Of a stretch of DNA of 64,000 bases, positions 54,433 through 63,516 are shown in pieces. The first letter of the stretch is position 1, and each line of letters begins with the position of its first letter. The DNA comes from Rhizobium sp. BK313 (lineage in GTDB: Bacteria; Pseudomonadota; Alphaproteobacteria; Rhizobiales; Rhizobiaceae). Location of the stretch: NCBI RefSeq assembly GCF_014193655.1, contig NZ_JACHZQ010000001.1:1-64000 (forward strand), written 5' to 3'. The notes below the pieces were generated by a model, which saw only the letters and a list, made by a program, of their open reading frames with translations, did no database searches and was not told the origin of the DNA. Both the position numbers and the translations under genes were made by a program.

Positions 54433-55432
54433 GGGCGAGCCTCGGATTGAAGGCAGCCACCAACAGATCGACAGCCAGATTGATGAGAATGAAGAGGGCG
54501 CCGAAAACCAGCACAAGACCTTGGATCAGCGGCAGGTCGCGATTGATAACGGCGTCGATCGCCATGTTGCCGATGCCGGGATAGGCGAAGATGCGTTCGA
54601 CGATGACGGTGCCGCCGATCAGGAAGGTGAATTGCACGCCTGTGAGTGCGATCGTCGGGCCGACAGCGTTGCGGAGCGCTTCCTGCAGCACCAGGCGCAG
54701 GTTCGACATGCCTTTGAGCTTGGCGAGCAGGATATAGTCCTGCACCATCGCTTCCGAGAGGGTCGCCTTCAACACGCGAGCGATGATGGCAGCGAGCGGC
54801 AAGCCGAGCGCCAGCACCGGCATGACCATGTGGGCGGCGATATCGGCTGACATCTGGAAGCGGAGGGTCACCAGGCTTTCGATGAGATAGAAGGATGTCG
54901 CGAATTGTGCATCGATGCTCGGATCGATGCGGCCGGAGAGCGGGAAGAGCGGAAAGAGAACGCCGAGGACCAGGACGAGGGCGAGTGCCCAGACGAAATC
55001 CGGGACGGCGAGAAAGAGGCCGTTGAGGCTGTCGATGATGGACTCCAGCGGTGTGCGCCGGACAAGCGTGCCTATAACCGCCACTGTACCGCCCAGGAGA
55101 ACGGCAAGGACGAGGGCTGCAAAGGCAAGCTCCAGCGTCGCCGGCAGGCGCTCGCCGAGCAGGGAGAGAACGTCACGCTTCAAGGAGATCGACGTACCGA
55201 AATCGCCTGTCAGAACCGATTTCAGCCAGATGCCGAACTGCACGGGCAGGCTGGCGTCAAGGCCATAATGGGCACGGAGCGCGGCGATATCGGCGGGAGT
55301 TGCGCCCGGCGAAATCATCATCGCAATCGGATCGCCAGGTACGACGCGCAGTAGCACGAAGACGATCAACGCCACGCCGAACAGCGTTACCGCGGCCATG
55401 ATCAGGCGATTGAGAATGGAGACTGCTAGCAT
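54425..55432 (-). CDS. Oligopeptide-type ABC importer permease (DppB-like)
   Basis: A 335-residue permease with VALIVFVLLRVVPGDPI at the N-terminus and the EAA loop DYILLAKLKGMSNLRLVLQEALRNA (in parts), typical of DppB/OppB. It follows the binding-protein gene after 216 bp that contain a RIME-type repeat, which may stabilise the upstream mRNA. Confidence 0.92.
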   Translation of the reverse strand: MLAVSILNRLIMAAVTLFGVALIVFVLLRVVPGDPIAMMISPGATPADIAALRAHYGLDASLPVQFGIWLKSVLTGDFGTSISLKRDVLSLLGERLPATLELAFAALVLAVLLGGTVAVIGTLVRRTPLESIIDSLNGLFLAVPDFVWALALVLVLGVLFPLFPLSGRIDPSIDAQFATSFYLIESLVTLRFQMSADIAAHMVMPVLALGLPLAAIIARVLKATLSEAMVQDYILLAKLKGMSNLRLVLQEALRNAVGPTIALTGVQFTFLIGGTVIVERIFAYPGIGNMAIDAVINRDLPLIQGLVLVFGALFILINLAVDLLVAAFNPRLAHG

Positions 55433-55480
55433 TCGTTATGGATTCCGATCGCGCTTGCTGGTGGCGATGGAGAGCCTCAA

Positions 55481-55635
55481 GCCCCTCATCCGCCCTGTCA
55501 GGCACCTTCTCCCTGTGCCTACGGGGAGAAGGGGATAGGCGCACCCACAACCGTCCCCTCCAGCTATTTGCTCAGACGAGCGTACAGAGGCCGTCGCCTC
55601 TCCCCGCCTGCGGGGAGAGGGCCAGGGTGAGGGGC
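55481..55635. repeat. RIME-type palindromic intergenic mosaic element
   Basis: A 155-bp element bounded by inverted ends GCCCCTCA (55481-55488) and TGAGGGGC (55628-55635). Inside are two hairpins: CCTTCTCCC/GGGGAGAAGG (55505-55531) and the perfect CCTCTCCCCG/CGGGGAGAGG (55597-55620). This is the pattern of the Rhizobium-specific intergenic mosaic elements. It lies between the binding protein and permease genes of the importer. Confidence 0.75.
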
Positions 55636-55648
55636 GAAACTCGCCCCA

Positions 55649-57190
55649 TCAAGCCTTCGAAACCAGCGTCGGCTGCAGGGCACCCGAAACATTCGGCGTC
55701 ACCTTTAGGCTCGACTTATAGACGATCGGCTGGACATATTGCAGTAGCGGGATCACGTAGCCCTGCTCGGCGATGTATTTAATCACCGCTTTCCAACCTG
55801 CGATGCGCTTCGCTTCGTCCTTTTCGACCCAAAGCGGCCCCATCATGTCGTCGACATCCTTGGTTTTCCAGGCCGAGTGCGGCGAAGGGCCAAACATGGC
55901 GAAGCCGGTGGAGGTCGTCGGATCGCCGATGGCGTTGCCCCAGTTGTAGAAGGCAGCCGGACCGAGCTGGTGTGCAGCACGCAGCTCGAAATGCTTGGCG
56001 ATTTCGTAGACTTCGATGTCGGCCTCGATACCGACCTTGCGCCACATGCCGACGATCGCCTGGATCATCTCATAATCCTTCGGCTTGAAGCCGCGGGTGG
56101 TCTTGATGCTGAACTTCACCGGCTTCTCCGGCGAATAGCCGCTGGCGGCCAACAGCTTCTTCGCCTGGTCCGGATCGTAAGGAATTTTGACCGAAGGATC
56201 GTAGGCATCGTATTCCGGCGCCTCCAGGGTCGAGAGCGGCTTACCGTAGCCGCGCAGCAGGCGCTTGATGATCGCTTCCTTGTCGATCGCCATGTTGGCG
56301 GCGAGGCGGACGTTCTTGTCCAGCATCGGATCGACATTGCTGATGAAGATCATGCCGATATCGGAGATCGGCGTGGCGACCCCGGCAAGGCCCGACTTCT
56401 TCTTCAGGCGGTCGAAATCCTCATAGGGGATCTCGAGCGTCACGTCCGAGGAGCCGGATTCGATCTCGGCGACGCGGCTTGTTGTATCCGGCACGAATTT
56501 GAAGATGACGGTATCGAAGGCTGGCTTGCCGCCGAAATAGTTGGGGTTGGCTTTCAGCCGCAGGTAGGAATTGCCTTCATAGGCATCGACCATGTAGGGG
56601 CCGGTGCCGACGGGCTTCTTTTCGAAGCCTTCCGCACCGACCTTGCTATAGTATTCCTTGGGCAGGACATAGCCGGTGAGGAAAGCCATCCATTTGAAAT
56701 AGGTGGGCTCGAAGCGGACGACATCGCCGGTGATGCGATTGCCCTCTACCTTATAATTGTTGGCCGTAGACCAGATGAACTGGATCGGATTGCCAGTCTC
56801 CTGCTTGGCGGCGCGTTCCAGCGACCAGACGATGTCGTCGGGCGTGAATTTGGAGCCGTCATGCCAGGTGACGCCCTCGCGGACGTCCATCCAGACCTTG
56901 GTCTTATCGTCGTTCCAGCCCCAGGCAGTGAGCAATCCCGGCTGGAACTTCAGGTCAGGGCCTTGGCCGATATATTGGTCGAAGACCGAGCGATAGATCG
57001 CCTGGATGGTCGGATTGACCGCCGATGGACCGGTGGTCGGATCGAAAGAGGGCAAATTGACGTTGAAGGCAATGGTCAGCGTGCCGGCTTCGGCGGCTTC
57101 CACGCTCGTTCTGCCTGCGAGAATTCCAGTAATGAAAGCAGCTGCGCCGAGGCTCAATGCCTCGCGCCGAGTAAGCGTTGTCATGGTCAC
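55649..57190 (-). CDS. Family 5 ABC substrate-binding protein of the Dpp-like importer
   Basis: A 513-residue periplasmic binding protein with a twin-arginine-like or Sec signal (LTRREALSLGAAAFITGILA). Domains follow the DppA pattern: FDPTTGPSAVNPTIQAIYRSVFDQ, VTWHDGSKFTPDDIVWSLERA, VRLAANMAIDKEAIIKRLLRG. First gene of the importer set. Its promoter region is shared with the divergent oxidoreductase operon and holds a perfect TTTTAA-TC-TTAAAA palindrome. The cargo may be an aromatic acid or indole compound rather than peptides; this is inference from context. Confidence 0.9.
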   Translation of the reverse strand: MTMTTLTRREALSLGAAAFITGILAGRTSVEAAEAGTLTIAFNVNLPSFDPTTGPSAVNPTIQAIYRSVFDQYIGQGPDLKFQPGLLTAWGWNDDKTKVWMDVREGVTWHDGSKFTPDDIVWSLERAAKQETGNPIQFIWSTANNYKVEGNRITGDVVRFEPTYFKWMAFLTGYVLPKEYYSKVGAEGFEKKPVGTGPYMVDAYEGNSYLRLKANPNYFGGKPAFDTVIFKFVPDTTSRVAEIESGSSDVTLEIPYEDFDRLKKKSGLAGVATPISDIGMIFISNVDPMLDKNVRLAANMAIDKEAIIKRLLRGYGKPLSTLEAPEYDAYDPSVKIPYDPDQAKKLLAASGYSPEKPVKFSIKTTRGFKPKDYEMIQAIVGMWRKVGIEADIEVYEIAKHFELRAAHQLGPAAFYNWGNAIGDPTTSTGFAMFGPSPHSAWKTKDVDDMMGPLWVEKDEAKRIAGWKAVIKYIAEQGYVIPLLQYVQPIVYKSSLKVTPNVSGALQPTLVSKA

Positions 57191-57562
57191 TCCGTTCCCC
57201 TGTTAAGTGGTAGAAAAGCATGAAGCCCGCCTGCCACTGGCGATTTATTTTCGGAATGTTTTAATCTTAAAATAAGGCTTTTGAACCGGCAAGCGCTTTC
57301 TCAGGACATTTCGCAGATTCCGGCACGGCTTTTTGATCATGGATTTCGACAAGGAAGCCCATAATTTATGCATCTGCATATATGTACGTTCGTCATTTAT
57401 GACTTAAAATGGTATTTTTCGATACCTCAACCCTGTGTATGGCTCTGGCAATAATATGGATCGCAGAGTTTCCCATTTGTTCATTGACAGTCGGACGAGG
57501 TTCAAAATATGATTTTGCAAATGATTTAAGAACAAGCCCGATAGGGCAAAGGGGTAACTTCG
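57191..57562. promoter_or_regulatory. Divergent promoter region, importer and indolepyruvate oxidoreductase
   Basis: The perfect palindrome TTTTAA-TC-TTAAAA at 57259-57272 lies 69 bp before the binding-protein start. A half-site TTAAAA with a degenerate partner is at 57404-57409. No coding signal in these 372 bases. Confidence 0.55.
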
Positions 57563-59716
57563 ATGGCCGAACGGTCGTTTGCGCGCGAAGTCGAGGATCT
57601 CAAGCTCGGGGAAGGCGATATCTTCCGCGGCGAAGGCATTCTCGCAATCACCAAAGCGTTGTTGCAGTCCGGTGTTTCCTATGTCGGCGGTTACCAGGGA
57701 TCTCCGATTTCCCACCTCATGGATGTGCTGGCCGATGCCAAGGACGTGATGGAGGATCTGGGCGTTCATTTCGAGACTTCGGCTTCGGAAGCCGCCGCTG
57801 CCGCCATGCTCTCGGCCTCGGTCATGTATCCGGTGCGCGGCGCCGTCACCTGGAAGTCGACGGCGGGCACTAATGTTGCATCCGACGCGCTCTCCAACCT
57901 GTCGTCTGGCGGCGTCACTGGCGGCGCGCTGATCATCATCGGTGAAGACTATGGCGAAGGCTCCTCGATCATGCAGGAGCGCAGCCACGCCTATGCGATG
58001 AAGTCGCAGATGTGGTTGCTCAATCCGCGCCCGAACCTGCCGTCGATCGTTCAGGCGGTCGAGGAGGGGTTCGAACTGTCGGAAGCCTCCAATACGCCGG
58101 TGATGCTGCAGGTCGGCATCCGCAGTTGCCATGTTCACGGCCAGTTCGAAGCCAAGGACAACAAGCGGCCGGCCTATACGCTGAAGCAAGCGCTGGAAAA
58201 TCCGGTCCGCGACGTCAATCGCATCGTGCTGCCGCCGGCCTCCTTCTTGCATGAGAAGGAGAAACTGGAGAAGCGCTGGCCGGCCGCTGTCGAGTTCATC
58301 AAGAAGCGCCAGCTCAACGAATTCTTCGGTCCGTCCGAAGGCGAAGTCGGCATTATCCTGCTTGGCGGCATGTATAATGGCGTCATGCGCGCGCTGCAGC
58401 AGCTTGGCCTTGCCGATGTCTACGGCAACTCCGCCGTGCCACTCTACGTCCTCAATGTCGCCTATCCGTTGATCGACGATCAGATGGCCGAGTTCTGCGC
58501 GAACAAGAAGGCCGTGCTGATGGTCGAGGAAGGGGCGCCGGAATATATCGAGCAATCACTCAACACCATCCTGCGCCGCCGCGACATCCAGACCAGGGTT
58601 TCCGGCAAGGATGTGCTGCCGATGGGCGGTGAATATACCTCGCCGGTGTTGATGAAGGGCATCAAGAACTTCCTTGAAACGCATCAGAGAGTATTGCTCG
58701 GCAACCAGCCGCCTCTGCCGGACCCGACGCCTGTTCTCAACGACCCGAAGGTCAAGGCGCTGGCCGAAGTCGTGCCGCCACGCCCGCCGGGTTTCTGCAT
58801 CGGCTGTCCCGAACGGCCGATCTTCGCGGCGATGAAGCTGGTCGAAAATGAACTCGGCCAACATCACATCTCCGGCGATATCGGCTGTCATCTCTTCTCG
58901 ATCCTACCGCCTTTCAATATCGGCAGCACGACGATGGGCTATGGTCTCGGCCCCGCCGCCGCTTCCGCATTCAACGTCGCCGCCGATAAGCGTGCGATCT
59001 CGGTCATGGGCGACGGTGGCTTCTGGCACAATGGCCTTGCCACCTCGGTCGGCAACGCCGTCTTCAATAAGCAGGATGGCGTCATCCTCGTTGTCGACAA
59101 CTACTATTCGGCGGCGACCGGCGGCCAGGATATCCCGTCATCCCGCGCGCTCAACCCGCGCCGCAAGACCAACAATTCCATCGTCAATGCCGTCAAGGGC
59201 ATCGGCGCGACCTGGGTTCGCCAGATCGATCGCACCTACGATGTCGGCAAGATGCGCGACACGCTGCGCGAGGCGCTGACCTCGAAAGAGCCGGGTCCGA
59301 AGATCATCGTCGCCTCGTCGGAATGCATGCTGAACAAGCAGCGGCGCGTGAAGCCGCAATTCGCCAAGGCGGTGAAGGACGGCAAGCGTATGGTCAAGGA
59401 GCGCTTCGGCGTCGATGAGGACGTGTGCACGGGCGATCACGCCTGCATCCGTCTTTCCGGCTGTCCGTCGCTATCGGTCAAGCATACGGACGATCCGCTG
59501 AAGGACGATCCGGTGGCAGCGGTCGACAATAATTGCGTCGGCTGCGGCAATTGTGGCGAAGTGGCGGAGGCTGCCGTCCTCTGTCCCTCCTTCTACCGTG
59601 CCGATATCATCCACAATCCAACCGGCTGGGATCGCTTCCTTGCCCGCATGCGTGCCGCCGTCATCGGCTGGCTGCAGGCCCGCCGTCAGGCTGGCCGCAT
59701 CGTTTTTGCGGATTGA
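57563..59716 (+). CDS. Indolepyruvate:ferredoxin oxidoreductase alpha subunit with ferredoxin domain
   Basis: A 717-residue thiamine-diphosphate enzyme. The N-terminal pyrimidine domain has GYQGSPISHLMD and the acidic ETSASEAAAAA; the C-terminal TPP domain has CIGCPERPIF, SGDIGCHLFS and VMGDGGFWHNGLATS. The end carries a ferredoxin-like domain with CVGCGNC plus a later CP and a second, irregular Cys set (DVCTGDHACIRLSGCP). It oxidatively decarboxylates an aryl-pyruvate to aryl-acetyl-CoA, transferring electrons to ferredoxin. The ATG follows AAAGGGG. It forms an operon with the next gene. Confidence 0.9.
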   Translation: MAERSFAREVEDLKLGEGDIFRGEGILAITKALLQSGVSYVGGYQGSPISHLMDVLADAKDVMEDLGVHFETSASEAAAAAMLSASVMYPVRGAVTWKSTAGTNVASDALSNLSSGGVTGGALIIIGEDYGEGSSIMQERSHAYAMKSQMWLLNPRPNLPSIVQAVEEGFELSEASNTPVMLQVGIRSCHVHGQFEAKDNKRPAYTLKQALENPVRDVNRIVLPPASFLHEKEKLEKRWPAAVEFIKKRQLNEFFGPSEGEVGIILLGGMYNGVMRALQQLGLADVYGNSAVPLYVLNVAYPLIDDQMAEFCANKKAVLMVEEGAPEYIEQSLNTILRRRDIQTRVSGKDVLPMGGEYTSPVLMKGIKNFLETHQRVLLGNQPPLPDPTPVLNDPKVKALAEVVPPRPPGFCIGCPERPIFAAMKLVENELGQHHISGDIGCHLFSILPPFNIGSTTMGYGLGPAAASAFNVAADKRAISVMGDGGFWHNGLATSVGNAVFNKQDGVILVVDNYYSAATGGQDIPSSRALNPRRKTNNSIVNAVKGIGATWVRQIDRTYDVGKMRDTLREALTSKEPGPKIIVASSECMLNKQRRVKPQFAKAVKDGKRMVKERFGVDEDVCTGDHACIRLSGCPSLSVKHTDDPLKDDPVAAVDNNCVGCGNCGEVAEAAVLCPSFYRADIIHNPTGWDRFLARMRAAVIGWLQARRQAGRIVFAD

Positions 59717-59725
59717 GGGATCGAT

Positions 59726-61285
59726 ATGAACGAGCATGTCAGCATGACCGATATAGGTTCCAATCGTCTGTCGACCGACAAGCCGCTGTCGCTTGCCATC
59801 CTCGCAATGGGCGGGCAGGGTGGCGGTGTTTTGGCCGATTGGATCGTCGGGCTTGCCGAAGCCGAAGGCTGGATGGCGCAGACCACCTCTGTGCCCGGCG
59901 TCGCGCAGCGCACGGGCGCGACGATCTACTATATCGAAATGTTGCCCGCCCGTGACGGTCACGCGCCGATCTTTTCGCTGATGCCGACGCCCGGGGATGT
60001 CGATGTCGTCTTGGCGGCGGAGCTGATGGAAGCCGGCCGGTCGGTGCTGCGCGGCCTCGTCACGCCCGACAAGACGGTGCTGATCGCCTCGACCCATCGT
60101 TCTTTCGCTGTCGGCGAAAAGGAGAAACCGGGAGATGGGATCGGCAATCCGGAAGTGGTGGTCGACGCGACGGATTTTGCCGCCAAGCGCACCATCGCCT
60201 TCGACATGGAGACGCTGGCCGTCAAAAACGGCAGCGTGATTTCCGCCGCGATGTTCGGTGCGCTCGCGGCCTCGGGAGCACTGCCTTTCGCTAAACAAGC
60301 TTTTGAAGCCATGATCCGCGCCGGTGGCAAAGGCATAGAACCCAGCCTGAAGGCGTTCAATGCCGCTTTCGACCGCGCCAAGGACAAGCCGCGCGATGCG
60401 GTTTCCGCGACGCCGCCAAAACATTTCGACGCCTTGCCGGAGACGGCGGGCCACCCGGCGCTCGACCGTCTGGTGCATCGCATCCGCGCCGAATTCCCGC
60501 AGGAAGCGCGGCCGCTGCTGTTTGCCGGCGTCAAGAAGCTCACCGACTTTCAGGATCCGGCCTATGCCGACGAATACCTGACTCGTGTTGCAGCACTCTA
60601 CGCCCTGGATCGCAAGGCAGGCGGTGCGGCCAAGGATTTCGCCTTCACCGTGCAGGCGGCGAAATATACCGCGGTCGCCATGGCTTATGATGATGTCATC
60701 CGCGTCGCCGATTTGAAGGTGCGCGCTTCGCGCTTCGATCGCGTGCGCAAGGAAGTCGGCGCCAAGGACGACCAGATCGTCTATATGACCGAATATATGC
60801 ACCCACGCATGGAAGAGGTCTGCGGCACCTTGCCGAAAGGCCTCGGCCTCTGGATCGAGAGCCGGCCCAACCTCTTCAACCGTCTCGATCGCATCGTCAA
60901 CAAGGGCCGTCGTGTGCAGACGGGCACGCTCTTCTGGTTCCTCGGGCTTTACATCGTCTCAGCGCTGCGCCGGACCCGCCGCGGTACACTGCGCCATATG
61001 CGTGAAGTCGAGCATCGCGAAGCCTGGCTCGCAGCCGCCACCAATCTTCTCAGCGTGAATTACGACCTCGCCGTCGAAGTCCTCAACAACCGCCGTCTGG
61101 TCAAAGGCTATTCCGACACGCATGCGCGTGGTCTGTCGAAGTTCGATCGCGTGATGTCGGCGCTGTCGATGCTGCGTGATCGTGACGATGGGGCTGCGTG
61201 GATGAAGCGGCTGAGGCAGGCGGCGCTGCTGGATGAGAACGGCATTGCGCTGGATGGGGCGCTGAAGACGGTGGCGACGCTGTGA
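59726..61285 (+). CDS. Indolepyruvate oxidoreductase beta-subunit family protein with C-terminal DUF6537-like extension
   Basis: A 519-residue protein. Residues about 17-215 are the 2-oxoacid:acceptor oxidoreductase gamma/beta domain (AILAMGGQGGGVLADWIVGLAE; TTSVPGVAQRTGATIYYIE). The rest, about 300 residues, is a helical extension absent from the archaeal IorB (about 200 residues) and shared with aerobic proteobacterial versions. It lies 9 bp after the alpha gene. The extension may protect the enzyme or replace a partner subunit. Confidence 0.85.
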   Translation: MNEHVSMTDIGSNRLSTDKPLSLAILAMGGQGGGVLADWIVGLAEAEGWMAQTTSVPGVAQRTGATIYYIEMLPARDGHAPIFSLMPTPGDVDVVLAAELMEAGRSVLRGLVTPDKTVLIASTHRSFAVGEKEKPGDGIGNPEVVVDATDFAAKRTIAFDMETLAVKNGSVISAAMFGALAASGALPFAKQAFEAMIRAGGKGIEPSLKAFNAAFDRAKDKPRDAVSATPPKHFDALPETAGHPALDRLVHRIRAEFPQEARPLLFAGVKKLTDFQDPAYADEYLTRVAALYALDRKAGGAAKDFAFTVQAAKYTAVAMAYDDVIRVADLKVRASRFDRVRKEVGAKDDQIVYMTEYMHPRMEEVCGTLPKGLGLWIESRPNLFNRLDRIVNKGRRVQTGTLFWFLGLYIVSALRRTRRGTLRHMREVEHREAWLAAATNLLSVNYDLAVEVLNNRRLVKGYSDTHARGLSKFDRVMSALSMLRDRDDGAAWMKRLRQAALLDENGIALDGALKTVATL

Positions 61286-61290
61286 GTCCA

Positions 61291-61316
61291 TTCACCTCTC
61301 CTCGAGGAGAGGTGAA
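61291..61316. repeat. 26-bp perfect palindrome between converging genes
   Basis: TTCACCTCTCCTC (61291-61303) is followed directly by its exact complement, with no loop bases. No T-run follows. It lies between the stop codons of the oxidoreductase and MarR genes and may act as a weak bidirectional terminator or be a RIME remnant. Confidence 0.6.
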
Positions 61317-61320
61317 TATC

Positions 61321-61827
61321 TCAAATCTCATGCTTGCGAATATTATGCAACACCTTGTGCAGCGTCGAGATAAACGCCCGGTACTCCGTCTCTTCCACCC
61401 CATCGAACATCTGCAAAAACAGATCGTACATAGTCGGCCAGACCTTTTCGAAGGCAGCGCGGCCTTCTTCGGTGATGGAGACGTCGCGGATGCGCATGTC
61501 CTCAACGCGAGGCTGGCGGCGGATGAAGCCTTGCTGCTCCAGGGAGTCCAGCGTGCGGCTCATCGTCGATTGTTCGGTGACGGCAAAGACGGATAGTTCG
61601 TTGATGGTGACCGAGGAAGAGACGCTGAGGACAGCGAGAGCGCGCATCTTCGCGGTCGTCATGTCATATTCGCGCAGCTCTTCCGACATGTTGATGTTCC
61701 AGCGGGCCATCAGCCGGTTCATCAGATAGGGGGCGAAATGATTGAGCCCGATTTCGCCCATGGTCGGACGTTTTCCGGTGCTCTCCTGGCTACGCCGTAA
61801 AACGGTGCCTGAAAACCGCTCCTCCAT
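61321..61827 (-). CDS. MarR-family transcriptional regulator
   Basis: A 168-residue winged-helix regulator: helix 2-turn-helix 3 VTINELSVFAVTEQSTMSRTLDSLEQQGFI and the wing RQPRVEDMRIRDVSITEEGRAAFEKVW (in parts). GGGAGA lies upstream of ATG 61827. MarR proteins of aromatic catabolism usually bind a CoA thioester and release DNA. A TTTTAA half-site is 31 bp upstream of the start. It is the only regulator in the 40.8-64 kb block and hence the candidate for the TTTTAA-NN-TTAAAA sites. Confidence 0.9.
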   Translation of the reverse strand: MEERFSGTVLRRSQESTGKRPTMGEIGLNHFAPYLMNRLMARWNINMSEELREYDMTTAKMRALAVLSVSSSVTINELSVFAVTEQSTMSRTLDSLEQQGFIRRQPRVEDMRIRDVSITEEGRAAFEKVWPTMYDLFLQMFDGVEETEYRAFISTLHKVLHNIRKHEI

Positions 61828-61854
61828 TGGACGATATCTCCCTGTGGAATCTTA

Positions 61855-63444
61855 TTATTTTAACGATGATGCAAGCAGGAAGCCCGAGCCGCCGCCGAGC
61901 CCCGGACCGGGATGCGCCGAAGCACCAATGTGGTATAGGCCTGCTACATGGGTGCGGTGGTTAACAGACGACTTGAAGGGGCGCCAGAGGAAAAACTGGT
62001 CTATGCCGCAGTAGCCGCCATAGGGGTCGCCACCAACGAGATTCATGTTCATGGCTTCGAGATCTGCGGGTGAATAGCAGCGCCGGGCGAGCTTTATGCC
62101 GGAGAAATTCTCGATATGGCTTTTGAGCAGCGACTCGATGCGATCGGCATAGCGCTCGCGCACCTCTTCCGTCCAGCCGCCGTCCGCCGGTATCGTGATC
62201 TCGCCCGCCGCATCGCCCTTGATATGCCGCGGCGCTTCTGGAAGCTGCAGCCAGAGGATCGATTTACCTTCCGGCGCACGGCTGGGATCGAAGGAGGTGG
62301 GCTGACCGACGCAGATGGTCGGTTCAGCCGGCAGCAGCCCGCGTTCGCATTCATTGGCCGCGCGCGAAACGCCGTCGAGACCAGGCGTCAAATGAAGAAG
62401 CGCGACCTTGCCAAGCTCGGCATTGGCCTTCCAGCGCGGCGGTTCCGAGAGCGCGTAGTGGATCTGCATATTGCCCTTGCCATAACGATAGCGGGCAACC
62501 CCGGTCTTGACGTCGGCCGGAAGCGTCGTCGGCCAGTCTTTCATCAGCTGCTCGTAGAGCTGGTTTGGCGTCACCGAGCAGATGACGCCGGCATTGGCTT
62601 TCAGCGTTTCGCCATTGACAAGCTTGACGCCGCCGGCGCGTCCGCCGGGACCAGGAGTGACGCTTTCGACATCGGCGCCGGTGCGGATCTCGCCGCCATT
62701 GTCCCTGATCAGTCGTTCGAAAGTAGCGAGCAGCGCACTCGCGCCGCCTTTGACGACCGGAGCGCCCGCGAGCTCTATGGCAAAGCCGATGACCTTCAGC
62801 ATTTCAGCCGAATAGGCGCTTTCCGGCCCGAGGCCGCAATGCAGCACCCAAGGCGCCCAGAGCGCGTGTATATCTTCCGAGCGATAGGTGGTTTCGAGGT
62901 AGCCCCGGGCTGGCGTCAACGCGTCGCCGAACCAGGCGGCGAGCTTGCGCAGGCCGCGGCCCCAGCCTTGCCTTGCGACTGTCCTCAAAGTAGGGCCTGA
63001 CCAAAGCGCGCCGCCAAGCAACGAAAACAGGAAGGGGGCGTCGGCGCCGAGCGCATCCATCTCGCGCAAAAACGTCTGGCCGTCGCCGAGCGACAGCTCA
63101 TCGAAAGTGGCGATGTTCCGCCGCCTGTCTTTCGAGAAGATGACGTGGGAACCATTCGGCTTCAGCACGCCGGTCGGCAGATCGGCATGCGCGAATTCGA
63201 GGCCACGGGCCTCCAGATCCCTGCCGATGGCGCCGTAGGCCGGCGACGTGAGGAACAGCACCATCGTCGTTGCCATGACGTCATGGATGAAGCCTGGCTC
63301 GGTGACCTCCTCGCTGCGCAGGCAACCGCCGATGCGGTCGTTGCGCTCGAGGACGAGCACCTTGCGGCCCTTCTTGCCCAGCATGGCAGCCGCGACCAGC
63401 GCGTTGATGCCGCTGCCAACGATAATGTAGTCATGGTCGCTCAT
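61855..63444 (-). CDS. Phytoene-desaturase-like FAD-dependent oxidoreductase
   Basis: A 529-residue flavoprotein of the amine-oxidase/phytoene-desaturase (CrtI) fold. The FAD fold is YIIVGSGINALVAAAMLGKKGRKVLVLERNDRIGGCLRSEE in parts at the N-terminus; the C-terminal flavin motif is GLYHIGASAHPGPGLGGGSGFLLA. Relatives outside carotenoid synthesis oxidise or desaturate diverse substrates. No carotenoid gene is present, so a role in the indolic/aromatic pathway is plausible but unproven. It lies 27 bp before the MarR gene on the same strand and about 70 bp after the cyclase-family gene. Confidence 0.82.
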   Translation of the reverse strand: MSDHDYIIVGSGINALVAAAMLGKKGRKVLVLERNDRIGGCLRSEEVTEPGFIHDVMATTMVLFLTSPAYGAIGRDLEARGLEFAHADLPTGVLKPNGSHVIFSKDRRRNIATFDELSLGDGQTFLREMDALGADAPFLFSLLGGALWSGPTLRTVARQGWGRGLRKLAAWFGDALTPARGYLETTYRSEDIHALWAPWVLHCGLGPESAYSAEMLKVIGFAIELAGAPVVKGGASALLATFERLIRDNGGEIRTGADVESVTPGPGGRAGGVKLVNGETLKANAGVICSVTPNQLYEQLMKDWPTTLPADVKTGVARYRYGKGNMQIHYALSEPPRWKANAELGKVALLHLTPGLDGVSRAANECERGLLPAEPTICVGQPTSFDPSRAPEGKSILWLQLPEAPRHIKGDAAGEITIPADGGWTEEVRERYADRIESLLKSHIENFSGIKLARRCYSPADLEAMNMNLVGGDPYGGYCGIDQFFLWRPFKSSVNHRTHVAGLYHIGASAHPGPGLGGGSGFLLASSLK

Positions 63445-63516
63445 GCCGCCGCCCTGGGCAAAGAGGAATGCAAGAAAGGGCCAAAGCGTCCCCGCGCTCC
63501 GACCCTTCCTGGTCCA

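Noticed and set aside
61855..63444. Carotenoid biosynthesis gene (crtI)
   Set aside because: Only the fold matches; no phytoene synthase or other carotenoid gene is near.
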